This document shows, piece after piece, positions 54,732 through 63,853 of a stretch of 64,000 nt of DNA. The position numbers and the translations under genes were made by a program. The notes beneath the pieces are model-generated. The model searched no databases. It was given only the letters and a program-made list of their open reading frames with translations, and had not been told where the DNA came from. This DNA comes from Mesorhizobium liriopis (GTDB taxonomy: Bacteria > Pseudomonadota > Alphaproteobacteria > Rhizobiales > Rhizobiaceae). Numbering within the stretch: the stretch's first letter is position 1; every line of letters starts with the position of its first letter. The stretch lies in the NCBI RefSeq assembly GCF_024053505.1, contig NZ_JAMXQS010000009.1:219331-283330 (forward strand), given 5' to 3'.

Positions 54732-54815
54732 GGCTTAAGTCCTATGAGAGCGGACGCGCGAGCACAACCGTCGCAGCCGAGTTATATTGACATAACTTAT
54801 GTGACGACTTAAGCC
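54732..54815. promoter_or_regulatory. control region of gntR and the apn operon, with palindromes
   Basis: Three elements are seen. A perfect 10-bp inverted pair, GGCTTAAGTC (54732-54741) and GACTTAAGCC (54806-54815), brackets the region. A 13-bp palindrome ACATAA-C-TTATGT lies at 54790-54802. A -35-like TTGACA sits at 54787-54792, overlapping that palindrome, with TAAGCC 17 nt downstream as a weak -10. This fits repression of the plus-strand operon by the GntR protein; which element it binds is unknown. Confidence 0.55.
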
Positions 54816-54943
54816 TTGGGGAGTTTCGAATGTCTGATCGGTGGCGATTGGGCCGCGAATTGGCAGCGCGTCCGCGCTGTGCCCTTGCTGCTCAACCATG
54901 TCGATCCGGCTGAGACCCGACATTCTCAGGAAAGACCCAAACC

Positions 54944-55771
54944 ATGACCAAAGTTGCGCTCGTCGGTGCCGGCGGCAAGATGGGCTTCCGGCTCGCCGGA
55001 AGGCTCAAGGAATCCCGCTTCGACGTGGCTTATGCCGAAGTCAGCGATGCGGGCCGCGAGCGGCTGAAAAGCGGGCTCGGGCTCGATGCGTCGGATACGG
55101 CCGCCGCGATCCAAGGCGCTGACGTGGTGATCCTCGCGGTTCCGGACACGGCGATCGGCAAGGTCTCGTCGGCGATCGAAAAGGATCTTGCGCCCGGCAC
55201 GATGCTGGTGATCCTCGATGCGGCCGCACCGTTTGCGGGCCATCTGCCCAAGCGCGACGATCTCACTGTTTTCGTTACCCATCCCTGCCACCCGCCGATC
55301 TTCAACGACGAGACGGAAGAGGCCGCCAAGCGCGACTTCTTCGGTGGGGTCGCGGCCAAGCAGCATATCGTCTCGGCACTCATGCAGGGGCCGGAAGAAG
55401 CCTATGCCCTGGGCGAGGAGATCGCCAAGATCATCTGGGCGCCGGTGATGCGCTCGCACCGCATTACGGTGGAGCAGATGGCGCTCCTCGAGCCGGGGCT
55501 GTCGGAAACGCTGTGCGCGAGCCTGCTGGTCGTGATGCGCGAGGCGATGGACGAGGTGGTCAGCCGCGGCGTGCCGCACGAGGCTGCGCGCGACTTCCTG
55601 CTCGGCCACATGAATGTGCTGGGCGCCGTGATCTTCGACGAAACGCCGGGCGTGTTCTCGGATGCGTGCAACAAGGCCATCGAATTCGGCAAGCCGATGC
55701 TGATGCGTGACGACTGGAAGCGCATCTTCGAGCCGGCCGAGCTCGAAGCCTCGATCCGCCGCATCACGTGA
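54944..55771 (+). CDS. apnO: D-apionate oxidoisomerase (ApnO-like)
   Basis: A Rossmann-fold oxidoreductase of 275 residues resembling phosphogluconate-dehydrogenase-type proteins. NAD-binding motif VALVGAGGKMGFRLAG is at residues 4-19. The C-terminal helical domain includes HPCHPPIFNDE and GHMNVLGAVIFDE. ApnO of the apiose pathway converts D-apionate to 3-oxo-isoapionate with NAD+. The name relies on the family and on being encoded with ApsD, ApnL and OiaK homologues. First gene of the operon, coupled to apsD by a GTGA overlap. Confidence 0.82.
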   Translation: MTKVALVGAGGKMGFRLAGRLKESRFDVAYAEVSDAGRERLKSGLGLDASDTAAAIQGADVVILAVPDTAIGKVSSAIEKDLAPGTMLVILDAAAPFAGHLPKRDDLTVFVTHPCHPPIFNDETEEAAKRDFFGGVAAKQHIVSALMQGPEEAYALGEEIAKIIWAPVMRSHRITVEQMALLEPGLSETLCASLLVVMREAMDEVVSRGVPHEAARDFLLGHMNVLGAVIFDETPGVFSDACNKAIEFGKPMLMRDDWKRIFEPAELEASIRRIT

Positions 55772-56811
55772 GCGCGCCCATGCTGAAAGGCGCGCTGATC
55801 GGATGCGGCTTCTTCGCCATCAACCAGCTCCATGCCTGGCGCGACATTGCGGGTGAGGGCGGGGCGGCGATCGTGGCGCTTTGCGACCGCGATGCCGCGC
55901 GGCTCGCACAGGTTGCCGCGCAATTCGGTATCGCGCGCACCTATACGGATGCGGCGGCGATGCTCGACGCGGAAGAGCTCGACTTCGTGGATATCTGCAC
56001 CACGGCACCGAGCCATCGGGCGCTGGTGGAACTGGTGGCATCGCACAAGCTGCCGGTGATCTGCCAGAAGCCGCTGGCACCGACGCTGGAAGAAGCGGAG
56101 GCCATCGTTACGGCCTGCGAGAAAGCCGGCGTGCCGCTGATGGTGCACGAGAATTTCCGCTGGCAGTCGGCGATTCGCGCGGTGCGTGGCGTTATTGACA
56201 GTGGGCGGATCGGCTCGGTGTTCTGGGGGCGCGTCTCGTTCCGCTCGGCTTTCGACGTGTTTTCCGGCCAGCCTTATCTTGCCGAAGGCGAACGATTCAT
56301 CCTCGAAGATCTCGGCGTGCATGCACTCGACGTTGCGCGGTTCCTGCTTGGCGATGTCTCGAAGCTCACGGCCACGACGAAGCGCGTCAATCCACGCATC
56401 AAGGGCGAGGATGTGGCGACCGCGCTGATGGAGCATGAGGGCGGGGTGACCGGCATCATGGATTGCTCCTATGCCTCGAAGCTCGAAGAGGAGCTGTTTC
56501 CGCAGACGCTGGTCGAGATCGACGGCACGGAAGGTTCGATCCGCCTGGGGGCGGGCTACCGGCTGACGGTGACGGATGCGGACGGGACCGAGTATCGAGA
56601 CGTGTCGCCGCCGCTCCTCCCTTGGGCCGAGCGCCCGTGGCACAACATTCAGGAAAGCGTTCTGGCCATCCAGAAGCACTGGGTGCAGAGCCTCAACGGC
56701 GGTGCCCAGTTGGAAACGAGCGGCACCGACAATCTGAAGACCCTGCGCCTGGTCGAGGCCTGCTATCACAGTGCTGCGACGGGCTTGCCGGTGGAGCCTG
56801 CGGCACTGTGA
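55768..56811 (+). CDS. apsD: D-apiose dehydrogenase (ApsD-like), Gfo/Idh/MocA family
   Basis: A 347-residue sugar dehydrogenase. The NAD(P) fold starts KGALIGCGFFAINQLHAW; the usual EKP motif is QKP here (VICQKPLAPT, about 95-104); and GEDVATALMEHEGG lies in the C-terminal beta-sheet domain. ApsD oxidises D-apiose to apionolactone. Start is a GTG at 55768 (overlapping the apnO stop) or the ATG four codons later. The context with apnL, apnO and oiaK supports the name over other Gfo/Idh functions. Confidence 0.82.
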   Translation: MSAPMLKGALIGCGFFAINQLHAWRDIAGEGGAAIVALCDRDAARLAQVAAQFGIARTYTDAAAMLDAEELDFVDICTTAPSHRALVELVASHKLPVICQKPLAPTLEEAEAIVTACEKAGVPLMVHENFRWQSAIRAVRGVIDSGRIGSVFWGRVSFRSAFDVFSGQPYLAEGERFILEDLGVHALDVARFLLGDVSKLTATTKRVNPRIKGEDVATALMEHEGGVTGIMDCSYASKLEEELFPQTLVEIDGTEGSIRLGAGYRLTVTDADGTEYRDVSPPLLPWAERPWHNIQESVLAIQKHWVQSLNGGAQLETSGTDNLKTLRLVEACYHSAATGLPVEPAAL

Positions 56812-58694
56812 GCACACCATCGCGCGCCATCATGCTGTTCGGCACTGAGGAAAGGCCGGCGGAAAGCCGAACTTTAAGGGCCGGGCCGCTCAGCGTCGTG
56901 CTTGAGGACGGCAATCTGCGCACGATCCGCTGGCACGGCACTGAAGCGATCCGCGCGGTGTCCTATCTGGTGCGCGATGAGAACTGGGGCACCTATGCGC
57001 CGGCGATCGAGGGACTGAGCGTCGAGGAAGAGGCGGCGCGGTTTGCCGTATCATATCGCGGAACCTGCAAGGCTTCATCGGGTACGGTGCTCCGCTTCGA
57101 GGCGAAGATCACGGGCGAGGCTTCGGGCAGGCTGGTGTTCGATGTGTCGGCCGTGCCCGATGCGGATTTCTCGACCAACCGGACCGGCTTCAATATCCTG
57201 CATCCGATCGTGGGCGTCGCGGGCCGGCCGGCGATGGTGGAGCATACGGACGGCACGGTGGAGCATTCGGAGTTCCCCTTGCTGATCGATCCGGCGCAGC
57301 CTTTCATGGCGATGCGGCGGATCACGCATGAGCTCGCGCCGAGTGTGACGGCTTCCGTGCTGATGGAAGGCGACACGTTCGAGATGGAGGACCAGCGCAA
57401 CTGGACCGACGCCTCATATAAGACCTATGTCCGTCCGCTCGCGCTGCCGTGGCCTTATACATTGCCGGCAGGCGAGACGGTGCGGCAGACCATCACGATC
57501 ACCTTGGAAGGTGTGCCGGAGTCGTCGGGCAGGAACGGCGTTGGTCCGGTGCAGGTTCGGCTTGGTGAGGATACAGGAGCGATTCACCCCTCAGTTGGGC
57601 TCGTGGTGACACCCGAAGAAACAGCGGCAACGCTTGCCGCGCTCAGCCATCTCAAGGCGCTCGGCCCGCGTCATCTGATCCTGTCTTTCGATCCACTGCA
57701 AGGTCACGGGCAGGCGGCGCTCGACGGGTTCCGGCAACTGCTCGATGCCTATCCGGTGCCCGCGACGCTCGAACTGACGCTGCCTGCCAAGCGCACGCCT
57801 GCCGATGAACTGGCGGAAGCGGCACGTATGGTGGAGGCCGCCGGGCTCAGACTCGATGCGGTGTCCGTCAGCCCCGCGCCCGACCTCAAATCGACGCCGC
57901 CCGGCAGCCGGTGGCCGGAATGTCCGCCACTCGACGAGATTTACCGTACGGGGCGCGCACATTTTCCGGGCGTTCGGCTCGGGGGCGGCATGTTCAGCTA
58001 TTTCACCGAACTGAACCGCAAGCGGGTGCCGGCGGAGTTTCTCGACTTCGTCACGCACAGCACGGCGCCCATCGTTCATGCCGCCGACGACGAGAGCGTG
58101 ATGCAGACGCTGGAAGCGCTGCCCTTCAACACGCAATCGGTCCGGGCGATCTTCGGTGACAAACCCTACCGCATCGGCCCTTCCACGATCGGGATGCGAC
58201 ACAACCCTTATGGCGCTGCCTTGGCCACCAGCGACGGCAAGGTGCGCAAGACCATGATGTCGAACGATCCGCGCCAGCGCGGGCTTTTCGCCGGTGCCTG
58301 GAACGTCGGCTATGCGGCGGCCACGCTTTCGGCAAGGCTCGAAGCGCTGACGCTCGGTGCGTTGACAGGGCCGTTTGGCGTGGTGGAAGGCGAGGGCGTG
58401 CGTCCGGCCTTCCATGCCTTGAAGGCGATTGCCGCGCTTTCGGGCCTGCCCGCACGTGCCCTCGAGATCGGTGAAAATGCTGTGGTCGCAGGTCTCGCGA
58501 CGGGCTCGACGCTGGTCTTGGCCAATCTGCGGCCGGAGCCGGTCGATCTCCGAGTTCAGGGACTCGATGGTTTCATGCGCGTCGATGAGACCGTTTGGAA
58601 CGCTGTCTCCAGTTCGGCCGAGTTGCCGCGTGAAAGCGGCAGTGACCATATTTCCCTCGGCGCCTATGGCGTCGCAATCTGTTCAGTCCGCTGA
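56808..58694 (+). CDS. apnL: D-apionate lactonase (ApnL-like)
   Basis: A 628-residue protein with an N-terminal beta-rich domain (LRAGPLSVVLEDGNLRTIRW at about 24-43) and a C-terminal part like a TIM-barrel glycosidase. The middle contains FEMEDQRNWTDASYKTYVRP, which I associate with the ApnL family. ApnL opens apionolactone to D-apionate. The start is the GTG at 56808, whose GTGA overlaps the apsD stop, the same junction type as apnO-apsD. Before the apiose pathway was described, such genes were annotated as hypothetical. Confidence 0.8.
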   Translation: MSTPSRAIMLFGTEERPAESRTLRAGPLSVVLEDGNLRTIRWHGTEAIRAVSYLVRDENWGTYAPAIEGLSVEEEAARFAVSYRGTCKASSGTVLRFEAKITGEASGRLVFDVSAVPDADFSTNRTGFNILHPIVGVAGRPAMVEHTDGTVEHSEFPLLIDPAQPFMAMRRITHELAPSVTASVLMEGDTFEMEDQRNWTDASYKTYVRPLALPWPYTLPAGETVRQTITITLEGVPESSGRNGVGPVQVRLGEDTGAIHPSVGLVVTPEETAATLAALSHLKALGPRHLILSFDPLQGHGQAALDGFRQLLDAYPVPATLELTLPAKRTPADELAEAARMVEAAGLRLDAVSVSPAPDLKSTPPGSRWPECPPLDEIYRTGRAHFPGVRLGGGMFSYFTELNRKRVPAEFLDFVTHSTAPIVHAADDESVMQTLEALPFNTQSVRAIFGDKPYRIGPSTIGMRHNPYGAALATSDGKVRKTMMSNDPRQRGLFAGAWNVGYAAATLSARLEALTLGALTGPFGVVEGEGVRPAFHALKAIAALSGLPARALEIGENAVVAGLATGSTLVLANLRPEPVDLRVQGLDGFMRVDETVWNAVSSSAELPRESGSDHISLGAYGVAICSVR

Positions 58695-59986
58695 TGCCGC
58701 CGCTTCTCTCTTATTACGGTGACGACCTCACCGGCTCCACGGATGTCATGGAAGCGCTCGAAACGCGCGGCGTGCCGACGGTGCTTTTCACGGGCATCCC
58801 GGACGATGCACTGCTCGCGCGCTTCGCTCATGTCGAGGCGATCGGCATCGCGGGCACCAGCCGCAGCGAAACGCCGGACTGGATGGATGCGCATCTGCCT
58901 GCCGTGTTCCGCTGGCTGAAGGAAACGGGTGCGGCGCTCACACATTACAAAGTGTGCTCGACCTTCGACTCCAGCCCCACGGTCGGCTCCATCGGCCGTG
59001 CGCTCGACATCGGAGCCGAACTGTTCGGGCAAAGCTCGACGCCGTTGGTTGTCGGTGCGCCGGAGCTGAAGCGCTGGACTGCGTTCGCTCACCTCTTTGC
59101 CGGTTTTCGTGGCGAGAACTTCCGCATCGACCGCCATCCTGTGATGAGCCGCCATCCGGTGACGCCGATGGCTGAAAGCGATCTGCGCGTGCATCTCGGC
59201 GCGCAGACGGAAAAGCCGGTCGGGCTGATCGACCTGGTGGCATTGAAGGCGGGGATCACGGCTGAGGATGCGGAAGCGGTCTTCTCGACCTTCCCCGTGG
59301 TGCTGCTCGACGTGCTGGATGCCGACACCCAAGAGCGCGTCGGCGATCTGCTCTGGCAGCGGCGCGCTCGATCGCCGTTCGTGGTCGGGTCCTCGGGCGT
59401 GGAATATGCGCTGGTGGCAAAAGGTGCCGCGACACCGCTGAGCGGGCGCACGCGGCGTTTCGACAATCCCGGCTCGCGCGGTCCCATCGCGGTCGTGTCG
59501 GGCTCCTGCTCGCCGACCACGGAGCGGCAGATCCGCCATGCCACCGAAAATGGTTTCGAAGGCATCGCGCTCGATGTCGCGGCGTTGCTCGGCGAGGAGC
59601 GTGAGCATGAGATTGCGCGGGTCGTCGAGGCAGGCAGTGCCGCGCTGAGCGCCGGGCGCAGTCCGCTGATCTATTCGGCGCTGGGTGGGGAAACGGCTGA
59701 AGGCGCGGGTGGCGGCCGCCGCATCGGGCGCGCTCTTGGCCTCGTGCTGCAGCAGCTCGTTTCGCGTCATGGTTTGGCACGCGCGGTAGTCGCCGGCGGC
59801 GATACGTCGAGCCATGCGATCGCGGAGCTCGGCATCGGCGCGCTGGAATGCCTGCTGCCGCTGCCGCGCTCACCGGGTTCGCCCCTTTGCTTGGCGCACC
59901 GGGCGGATGGCAGCCGGCTGGAGGTCGCGTTCAAGGGCGGGCAGGTTGGCGGCGACGACTACTTCTCATTGGTGCGGGATAGCTGA
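58694..59986 (+). CDS. oiaK: 3-oxo-isoapionate kinase (OiaK-like), DUF1537 four-carbon acid sugar kinase family
   Basis: A 430-residue kinase with N-terminal YYGDDLTGSTDVMEAL (about 7-22), SSGVEYAL at the domain boundary and the C-terminal nucleotide site VVAGGDTSSHAIAELG. The family phosphorylates four-carbon acid sugars and related compounds. In the apiose pathway OiaK makes 3-oxo-isoapionate 4-phosphate. The stop of apnL and this start overlap in TGATG. The next enzyme, OiaX, is not in this operon; the RLP gene at 15.8 kb is the candidate. Confidence 0.83.
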   Translation: MPPLLSYYGDDLTGSTDVMEALETRGVPTVLFTGIPDDALLARFAHVEAIGIAGTSRSETPDWMDAHLPAVFRWLKETGAALTHYKVCSTFDSSPTVGSIGRALDIGAELFGQSSTPLVVGAPELKRWTAFAHLFAGFRGENFRIDRHPVMSRHPVTPMAESDLRVHLGAQTEKPVGLIDLVALKAGITAEDAEAVFSTFPVVLLDVLDADTQERVGDLLWQRRARSPFVVGSSGVEYALVAKGAATPLSGRTRRFDNPGSRGPIAVVSGSCSPTTERQIRHATENGFEGIALDVAALLGEEREHEIARVVEAGSAALSAGRSPLIYSALGGETAEGAGGGRRIGRALGLVLQQLVSRHGLARAVVAGGDTSSHAIAELGIGALECLLPLPRSPGSPLCLAHRADGSRLEVAFKGGQVGGDDYFSLVRDS

Positions 59987-60085
59987 AGTCCCCGGGGGGT
60001 GAGCGAGCCGCTCCGCTGACTTCGAGCCTTCATCCACTGCGCATAGGCGGTCGAGCACCCAAAGCCTTATAAAACCCGAACATCC

Positions 60086-60391
60086 CTAAATCCCCGACCC
60101 GTCCACCTCCTCAATTCTTTCCCCCTCCCAAGCCGCTGGCCTGTCCTCGCTCGCCGGGCTCGCGATGGGCAGGGGCATCCAGCATTGCAGTTCGGGCTCG
60201 CTATATTCGACCACCGCACCCGGCGTGGAATCGGCGGCACGCCAGCCTTCGCCGCCGAGCTGGTCGGAGCGGCCCCAATAGGCGACATCCACTTCCGCCG
60301 AGCCCTGCTCGGCCGAACGCACGGTGACGAGGATGCGGGTGCCGTCGCGCGGGGCGCGGGACATGGGTTGCCAGCGATCGGTTTCAGCCAT
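60086..60391 (-). CDS. small hypothetical protein (DUF551-like)
   Basis: A 101-residue protein with RWQPMSRAPRDGTRILV near the N-terminus, VAYWGRSD, GWRAADSTPG and CWMPLP. This W-x-P...DGT...W pattern is found in small DUF551-like proteins of bacteria and phages; the function is unknown. It lies between oiaK (convergent) and glpK (same strand, 48 bp upstream). Confidence 0.7.
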   Translation of the reverse strand: MAETDRWQPMSRAPRDGTRILVTVRSAEQGSAEVDVAYWGRSDQLGGEGWRAADSTPGAVVEYSEPELQCWMPLPIASPASEDRPAAWEGERIEEVDGSGI

Positions 60392-60439
60392 GGAAGTCTC
60401 CTTGCGTGTCTATCCAATCTGGAGCCGCGATCGACTGGC

Positions 60440-61930
60440 TCAAGCGGAAAGCGTGCGGCGCACCGCATCGCGCCATCGGGCGAGGCGTTTTTCGCGCGTC
60501 GCGTTGTCCGATTGCGGTGTGAAGCGGTGTTCCAGGCGCCAGCTGTCAGCGAAGCCCGTCGGGTCGGGATAGATGCCGCTGGCGAGACCGGCCAGATAGG
60601 CGGCGCCCAGCGCGGTGGTTTCGCGCAATTCGGGGCGGTCCACCGCCACCCCGAGCGTGTCGGCCAAACCCTGCATGGTCCAGTCGGACGCGGTCATGCC
60701 GCCGTCGACGCGAAGCACGGTTTCCTGCGCGCTGGCTTCCGGCCAGTCGGCGAACATGGCGTCGAGCAAGTCGGCGGTCTGGAAACACACGCTTTCGAGC
60801 GCGGCGCGCGCCAGTTCGCGCGGGCCGGTGTTGCGGGTCAGACCATAAAGCGCGCCGCGTGCGTCGGCATCCCAGTGCGGCGCGCCCAAGCCCACGAAGG
60901 CCGGCACAAGGATGACGTCCTGTTCCGGATCGGCGGCGCGCGCCAGGGGGCCGGTTTCGGACGCCTGCTTGATAATGCCCAAACCGTCGCGCAGCCACTG
61001 CACGGCGGCACCCGCCACGAAGATCGAGCCTTCCAGCGCATAAGTGCGCTTGCCGTTGAGCTGATAGGCGACCGTGGAGAGCAGGCGGTTTTCGGAGCGT
61101 ACCGGCTTGCTGCCGGTGTTGAGCAGCATGAAGCAGCCGGTGCCATAAGTGGATTTCACCATACCCGGCGCAAAGCAGGCCTGGCCGACCGTTGCCGCCT
61201 GCTGGTCGCCCGCGATGCCGCAAATGGGAATGGCAGCGCCGAACAGGCTGGGGTCGGTGATGCCGAACTCGCCAGAGGAATCGCAGACTTCCGGCAGAAC
61301 GGCCGCGGGGATGCGCAGGAGTTTGAGCAGGTCTTCGTCCCACTCGCCTTTGTGAATGTCATAAAGAAGCGTGCGCGAGGCGTTGGTCGCGTCGGTGCGA
61401 TGGATGCCGCCGCCCGACAGGCGCCAAAGCAGGAAGCTGTCCACCGTGCCGAAGGCGAGTTCGCCCCGTTCGGCGCGAGCGCGGGCACCCGGTAGATGGT
61501 CGAGTAGCCAGGCGAGCTTGGTGCCCGAGAAATAGGGGTCGGCGATCAGTCCCGTGCGGGCTGTGATCAGGTGCTCCGCGCCGTCCTTTCGCAGCTGTGC
61601 GCACATCTCCGCCGTGCGGCGGTCCTGCCAGACGATGGCGCGGTGAACGGCGCGACCTGTGGCGCGGTCCCAGAGCACCACCGTCTCGCGCTGGTTGGTG
61701 ATGCCGATGCTGGCGATGTCTTTTGCCGCGATGCCGGCCTGCGCGACCGCCGTGCGGCAGACGCCAACCACCGAGCTCCAGATATCCTCAGGCTCGTGCT
61801 CGACCCAGCCGGAGGCGGGGAAATGCTGCGGGAATTCCTGCTGCGCCGTCGCTATCACGCGCATCGCGCGGTCGAAGACGAGCGCACGCGAGGAGGTGGT
61901 CCCCTGGTCGATCGCAAGTACATAAGTCAT
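60440..61930 (-). CDS. glpK: glycerol kinase
   Basis: An FGGY kinase of 496 residues (E. coli GlpK 502) with all glycerol kinase hallmarks: [18 protein letters not shown] at the start, [40 protein letters not shown] and the C-terminal [12 protein letters not shown]. It phosphorylates glycerol to sn-glycerol 3-phosphate. ATG at 61930 is the family start; the frame runs 40 codons further upstream. No GlpF, GlpD or GlpR is adjacent; the GlpD-like gene at 31.7 kb could be a functional partner. Confidence 0.95.
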   Translation of the reverse strand: MTYVLAIDQGTTSSRALVFDRAMRVIATAQQEFPQHFPASGWVEHEPEDIWSSVVGVCRTAVAQAGIAAKDIASIGITNQRETVVLWDRATGRAVHRAIVWQDRRTAEMCAQLRKDGAEHLITARTGLIADPYFSGTKLAWLLDHLPGARARAERGELAFGTVDSFLLWRLSGGGIHRTDATNASRTLLYDIHKGEWDEDLLKLLRIPAAVLPEVCDSSGEFGITDPSLFGAAIPICGIAGDQQAATVGQACFAPGMVKSTYGTGCFMLLNTGSKPVRSENRLLSTVAYQLNGKRTYALEGSIFVAGAAVQWLRDGLGIIKQASETGPLARAADPEQDVILVPAFVGLGAPHWDADARGALYGLTRNTGPRELARAALESVCFQTADLLDAMFADWPEASAQETVLRVDGGMTASDWTMQGLADTLGVAVDRPELRETTALGAAYLAGLASGIYPDPTGFADSWRLEHRFTPQSDNATREKRLARWRDAVRRTLSA

Positions 61931-62069
61931 CGGCAGCTTTTCCTCCCCTTGGCCGGCCTCCGCGTTCGCACTCTTGCCGAAGCCTCTCGCGCGACGCAAC
62001 GGGCGCCGGCTCTTGAGATTGCGCGTTCCGCAATGCTCAATGGGAAGCATGGTGATTGAGGCAGATAAT

Positions 62070-63779
62070 ATGAGCGAAGCGCTGGCACGGATGATCGATC
62101 ATGGGCTCGGCCGCGAGCCGGCGGACCTCGTGTTGAAAGGTGGGCGCTTCTTCGATCTCGTTTCGGGCGAACTGGTGGAAAGCGATATGGCGATTTCGGG
62201 CGACCGCATCGTCGGCACCTGCGGCATATATAAGGGCCGCGAGGAAATCGACGTGTCCGGCCGGGTGATCGTGCCCGGGTTCATCGACACGCATCTGCAT
62301 ATCGAGTCTTCGCTGATCACCCCGCACGAGTTCGACCGCTGCGTGCTGCCGCGGGGGATCACCACGGCCATCTGCGACCCGCACGAGATCGCGAATGTGC
62401 TGGGTGCGGAAGGCATTCGCTATTTCCTCGACAGTGCCGAGCGCACGGTGATGGATATCCGCGTGCAGTTGTCGAGCTGCGTGCCGGCGACGCATCTGGA
62501 AACGGCCGGTGCGCGGCTTGGGATCGAAGACCTGCTTCCCTTTGCCGGCCATCCCAAAGTGATCGGCCTAGCCGAATTCATGAACTTTCCCGGCGTGCTC
62601 GCCAAGGATCCGCAATGTCTGGCGAAGCTCGCGGCCTTTCAAGGCAGGCATATTGACGGGCACGCACCCTTGTTGCGGGGCGAGGCGCTCAACGCCTATC
62701 TCGCTACCGGCATCCGCACCGACCACGAGACGACGAGTGCGGACGAGGCCCGCGAGAAGCTGAGGAAAGGCGTGCATGTTCTAGTGCGCGAAGGCTCGGT
62801 GTCTCGCGATCTGGAAGCGCTGATCCCGATCATTACCGAGCGACACTCGCCCTTCATCGCGCTCTGCACCGACGACCGTAATCCGCTCGACATCGCCGAT
62901 CTCGGCCATCTCGACCACATGATCCGCACGGCCATCGCGCGGGGCGTCGAGCCGCTCGCCATCTATCGCGCGGCGAGCATCTCGGCGGCGCGGGGCTTTG
63001 GGCTGAGCGATCGCGGGCTCGTGGCGCCTGGCTGGCGGGCGGATCTGGTGGTGCTCGATATGCTCGAAAGCTGTCGGGCAGAGAAGGTGATCGCGGCGGG
63101 GCGTGTGGTCTCGGATGCGCTCTTCGCCGCTCGCGAGCCGGTTCCAGCGGTGGGGCGGAAGAGCGTGAAGGCACCGCGCGTGCAGGCTTCGCAATTCCGC
63201 TCTTCTTCCAATAGCGGGCGCTCGCGGGTGATCGGCGTCGTGCCGGGCAAGATCATCACGGAAAGCCTGGTGCTCGATTTGCCTGCCGGACCCAATGGTG
63301 TTTCAGGCGACATCCAAAAGGATGTCGCAAAGATCGCGGTGGTCGAGCGACACGGGATCAACGGCAATATTGCGGTGGGCTTCGTGCAGGGTTTCGGGCT
63401 GCAAGGGGGAGCGATCGCGTCCACGGTCAGTCATGACAGCCATAATATCTGCGCGGTCGGCGTGTCGGACGCGGATATTGCGATCGCAGTCAATCGGCTT
63501 GGTGACATCGAAGGCGGGTTCGTGGTGGTCCGGGATGGAGCCGTGCTGGCCGAACTGGCGCTGCCGATCGCGGGGCTGATGAGCGAGGAGCCGTTCGAAG
63601 CCGTACGGGACAGGCTGAGGGAACTGAGGGCTGCCGCCTTCTCGTTAGGCTCGAAACTCGATGAGCCATTCCTTCAGCTCGCCTTCCTGGCCCTGCCGGT
63701 CATTCCCCATCTCAAGATCACCGACCGCGGCATGGTCGATGTCGACCGCTTTGCGTTTGTCGGCACGGAGATGAACTAG
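62070..63779 (+). CDS. ade: adenine deaminase
   Basis: An amidohydrolase of 569 residues that turns adenine into hypoxanthine and ammonia. Metal-binding [16 protein letters not shown] (about 77-92) and [10 protein letters not shown] are typical, as are ALCTDDRNP and the C-terminal [16 protein letters not shown] of bacterial Ade (E. coli 588). Start at 62070 ([12 protein letters not shown]) has GAGG about 9 nt before it; ATG at 62049 is an alternative. Divergent from glpK. Confidence 0.93.
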   Translation: MSEALARMIDHGLGREPADLVLKGGRFFDLVSGELVESDMAISGDRIVGTCGIYKGREEIDVSGRVIVPGFIDTHLHIESSLITPHEFDRCVLPRGITTAICDPHEIANVLGAEGIRYFLDSAERTVMDIRVQLSSCVPATHLETAGARLGIEDLLPFAGHPKVIGLAEFMNFPGVLAKDPQCLAKLAAFQGRHIDGHAPLLRGEALNAYLATGIRTDHETTSADEAREKLRKGVHVLVREGSVSRDLEALIPIITERHSPFIALCTDDRNPLDIADLGHLDHMIRTAIARGVEPLAIYRAASISAARGFGLSDRGLVAPGWRADLVVLDMLESCRAEKVIAAGRVVSDALFAAREPVPAVGRKSVKAPRVQASQFRSSSNSGRSRVIGVVPGKIITESLVLDLPAGPNGVSGDIQKDVAKIAVVERHGINGNIAVGFVQGFGLQGGAIASTVSHDSHNICAVGVSDADIAIAVNRLGDIEGGFVVVRDGAVLAELALPIAGLMSEEPFEAVRDRLRELRAAAFSLGSKLDEPFLQLAFLALPVIPHLKITDRGMVDVDRFAFVGTEMN

Positions 63780-63853
63780 ACGCATCTCGCGTAGGCCAGA
63801 AGGCACTTTACGTTGGGTCGTCACAAAAGTTCCAAAAAACTCGAAAAAGGGGG

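Noticed and set aside
54841..55122. Possible small gene ahead of apnO
   Set aside because: Most of it overlaps the start of apnO in another frame, has no ribosome binding site, and its composition is Arg/Ser-rich without a domain.
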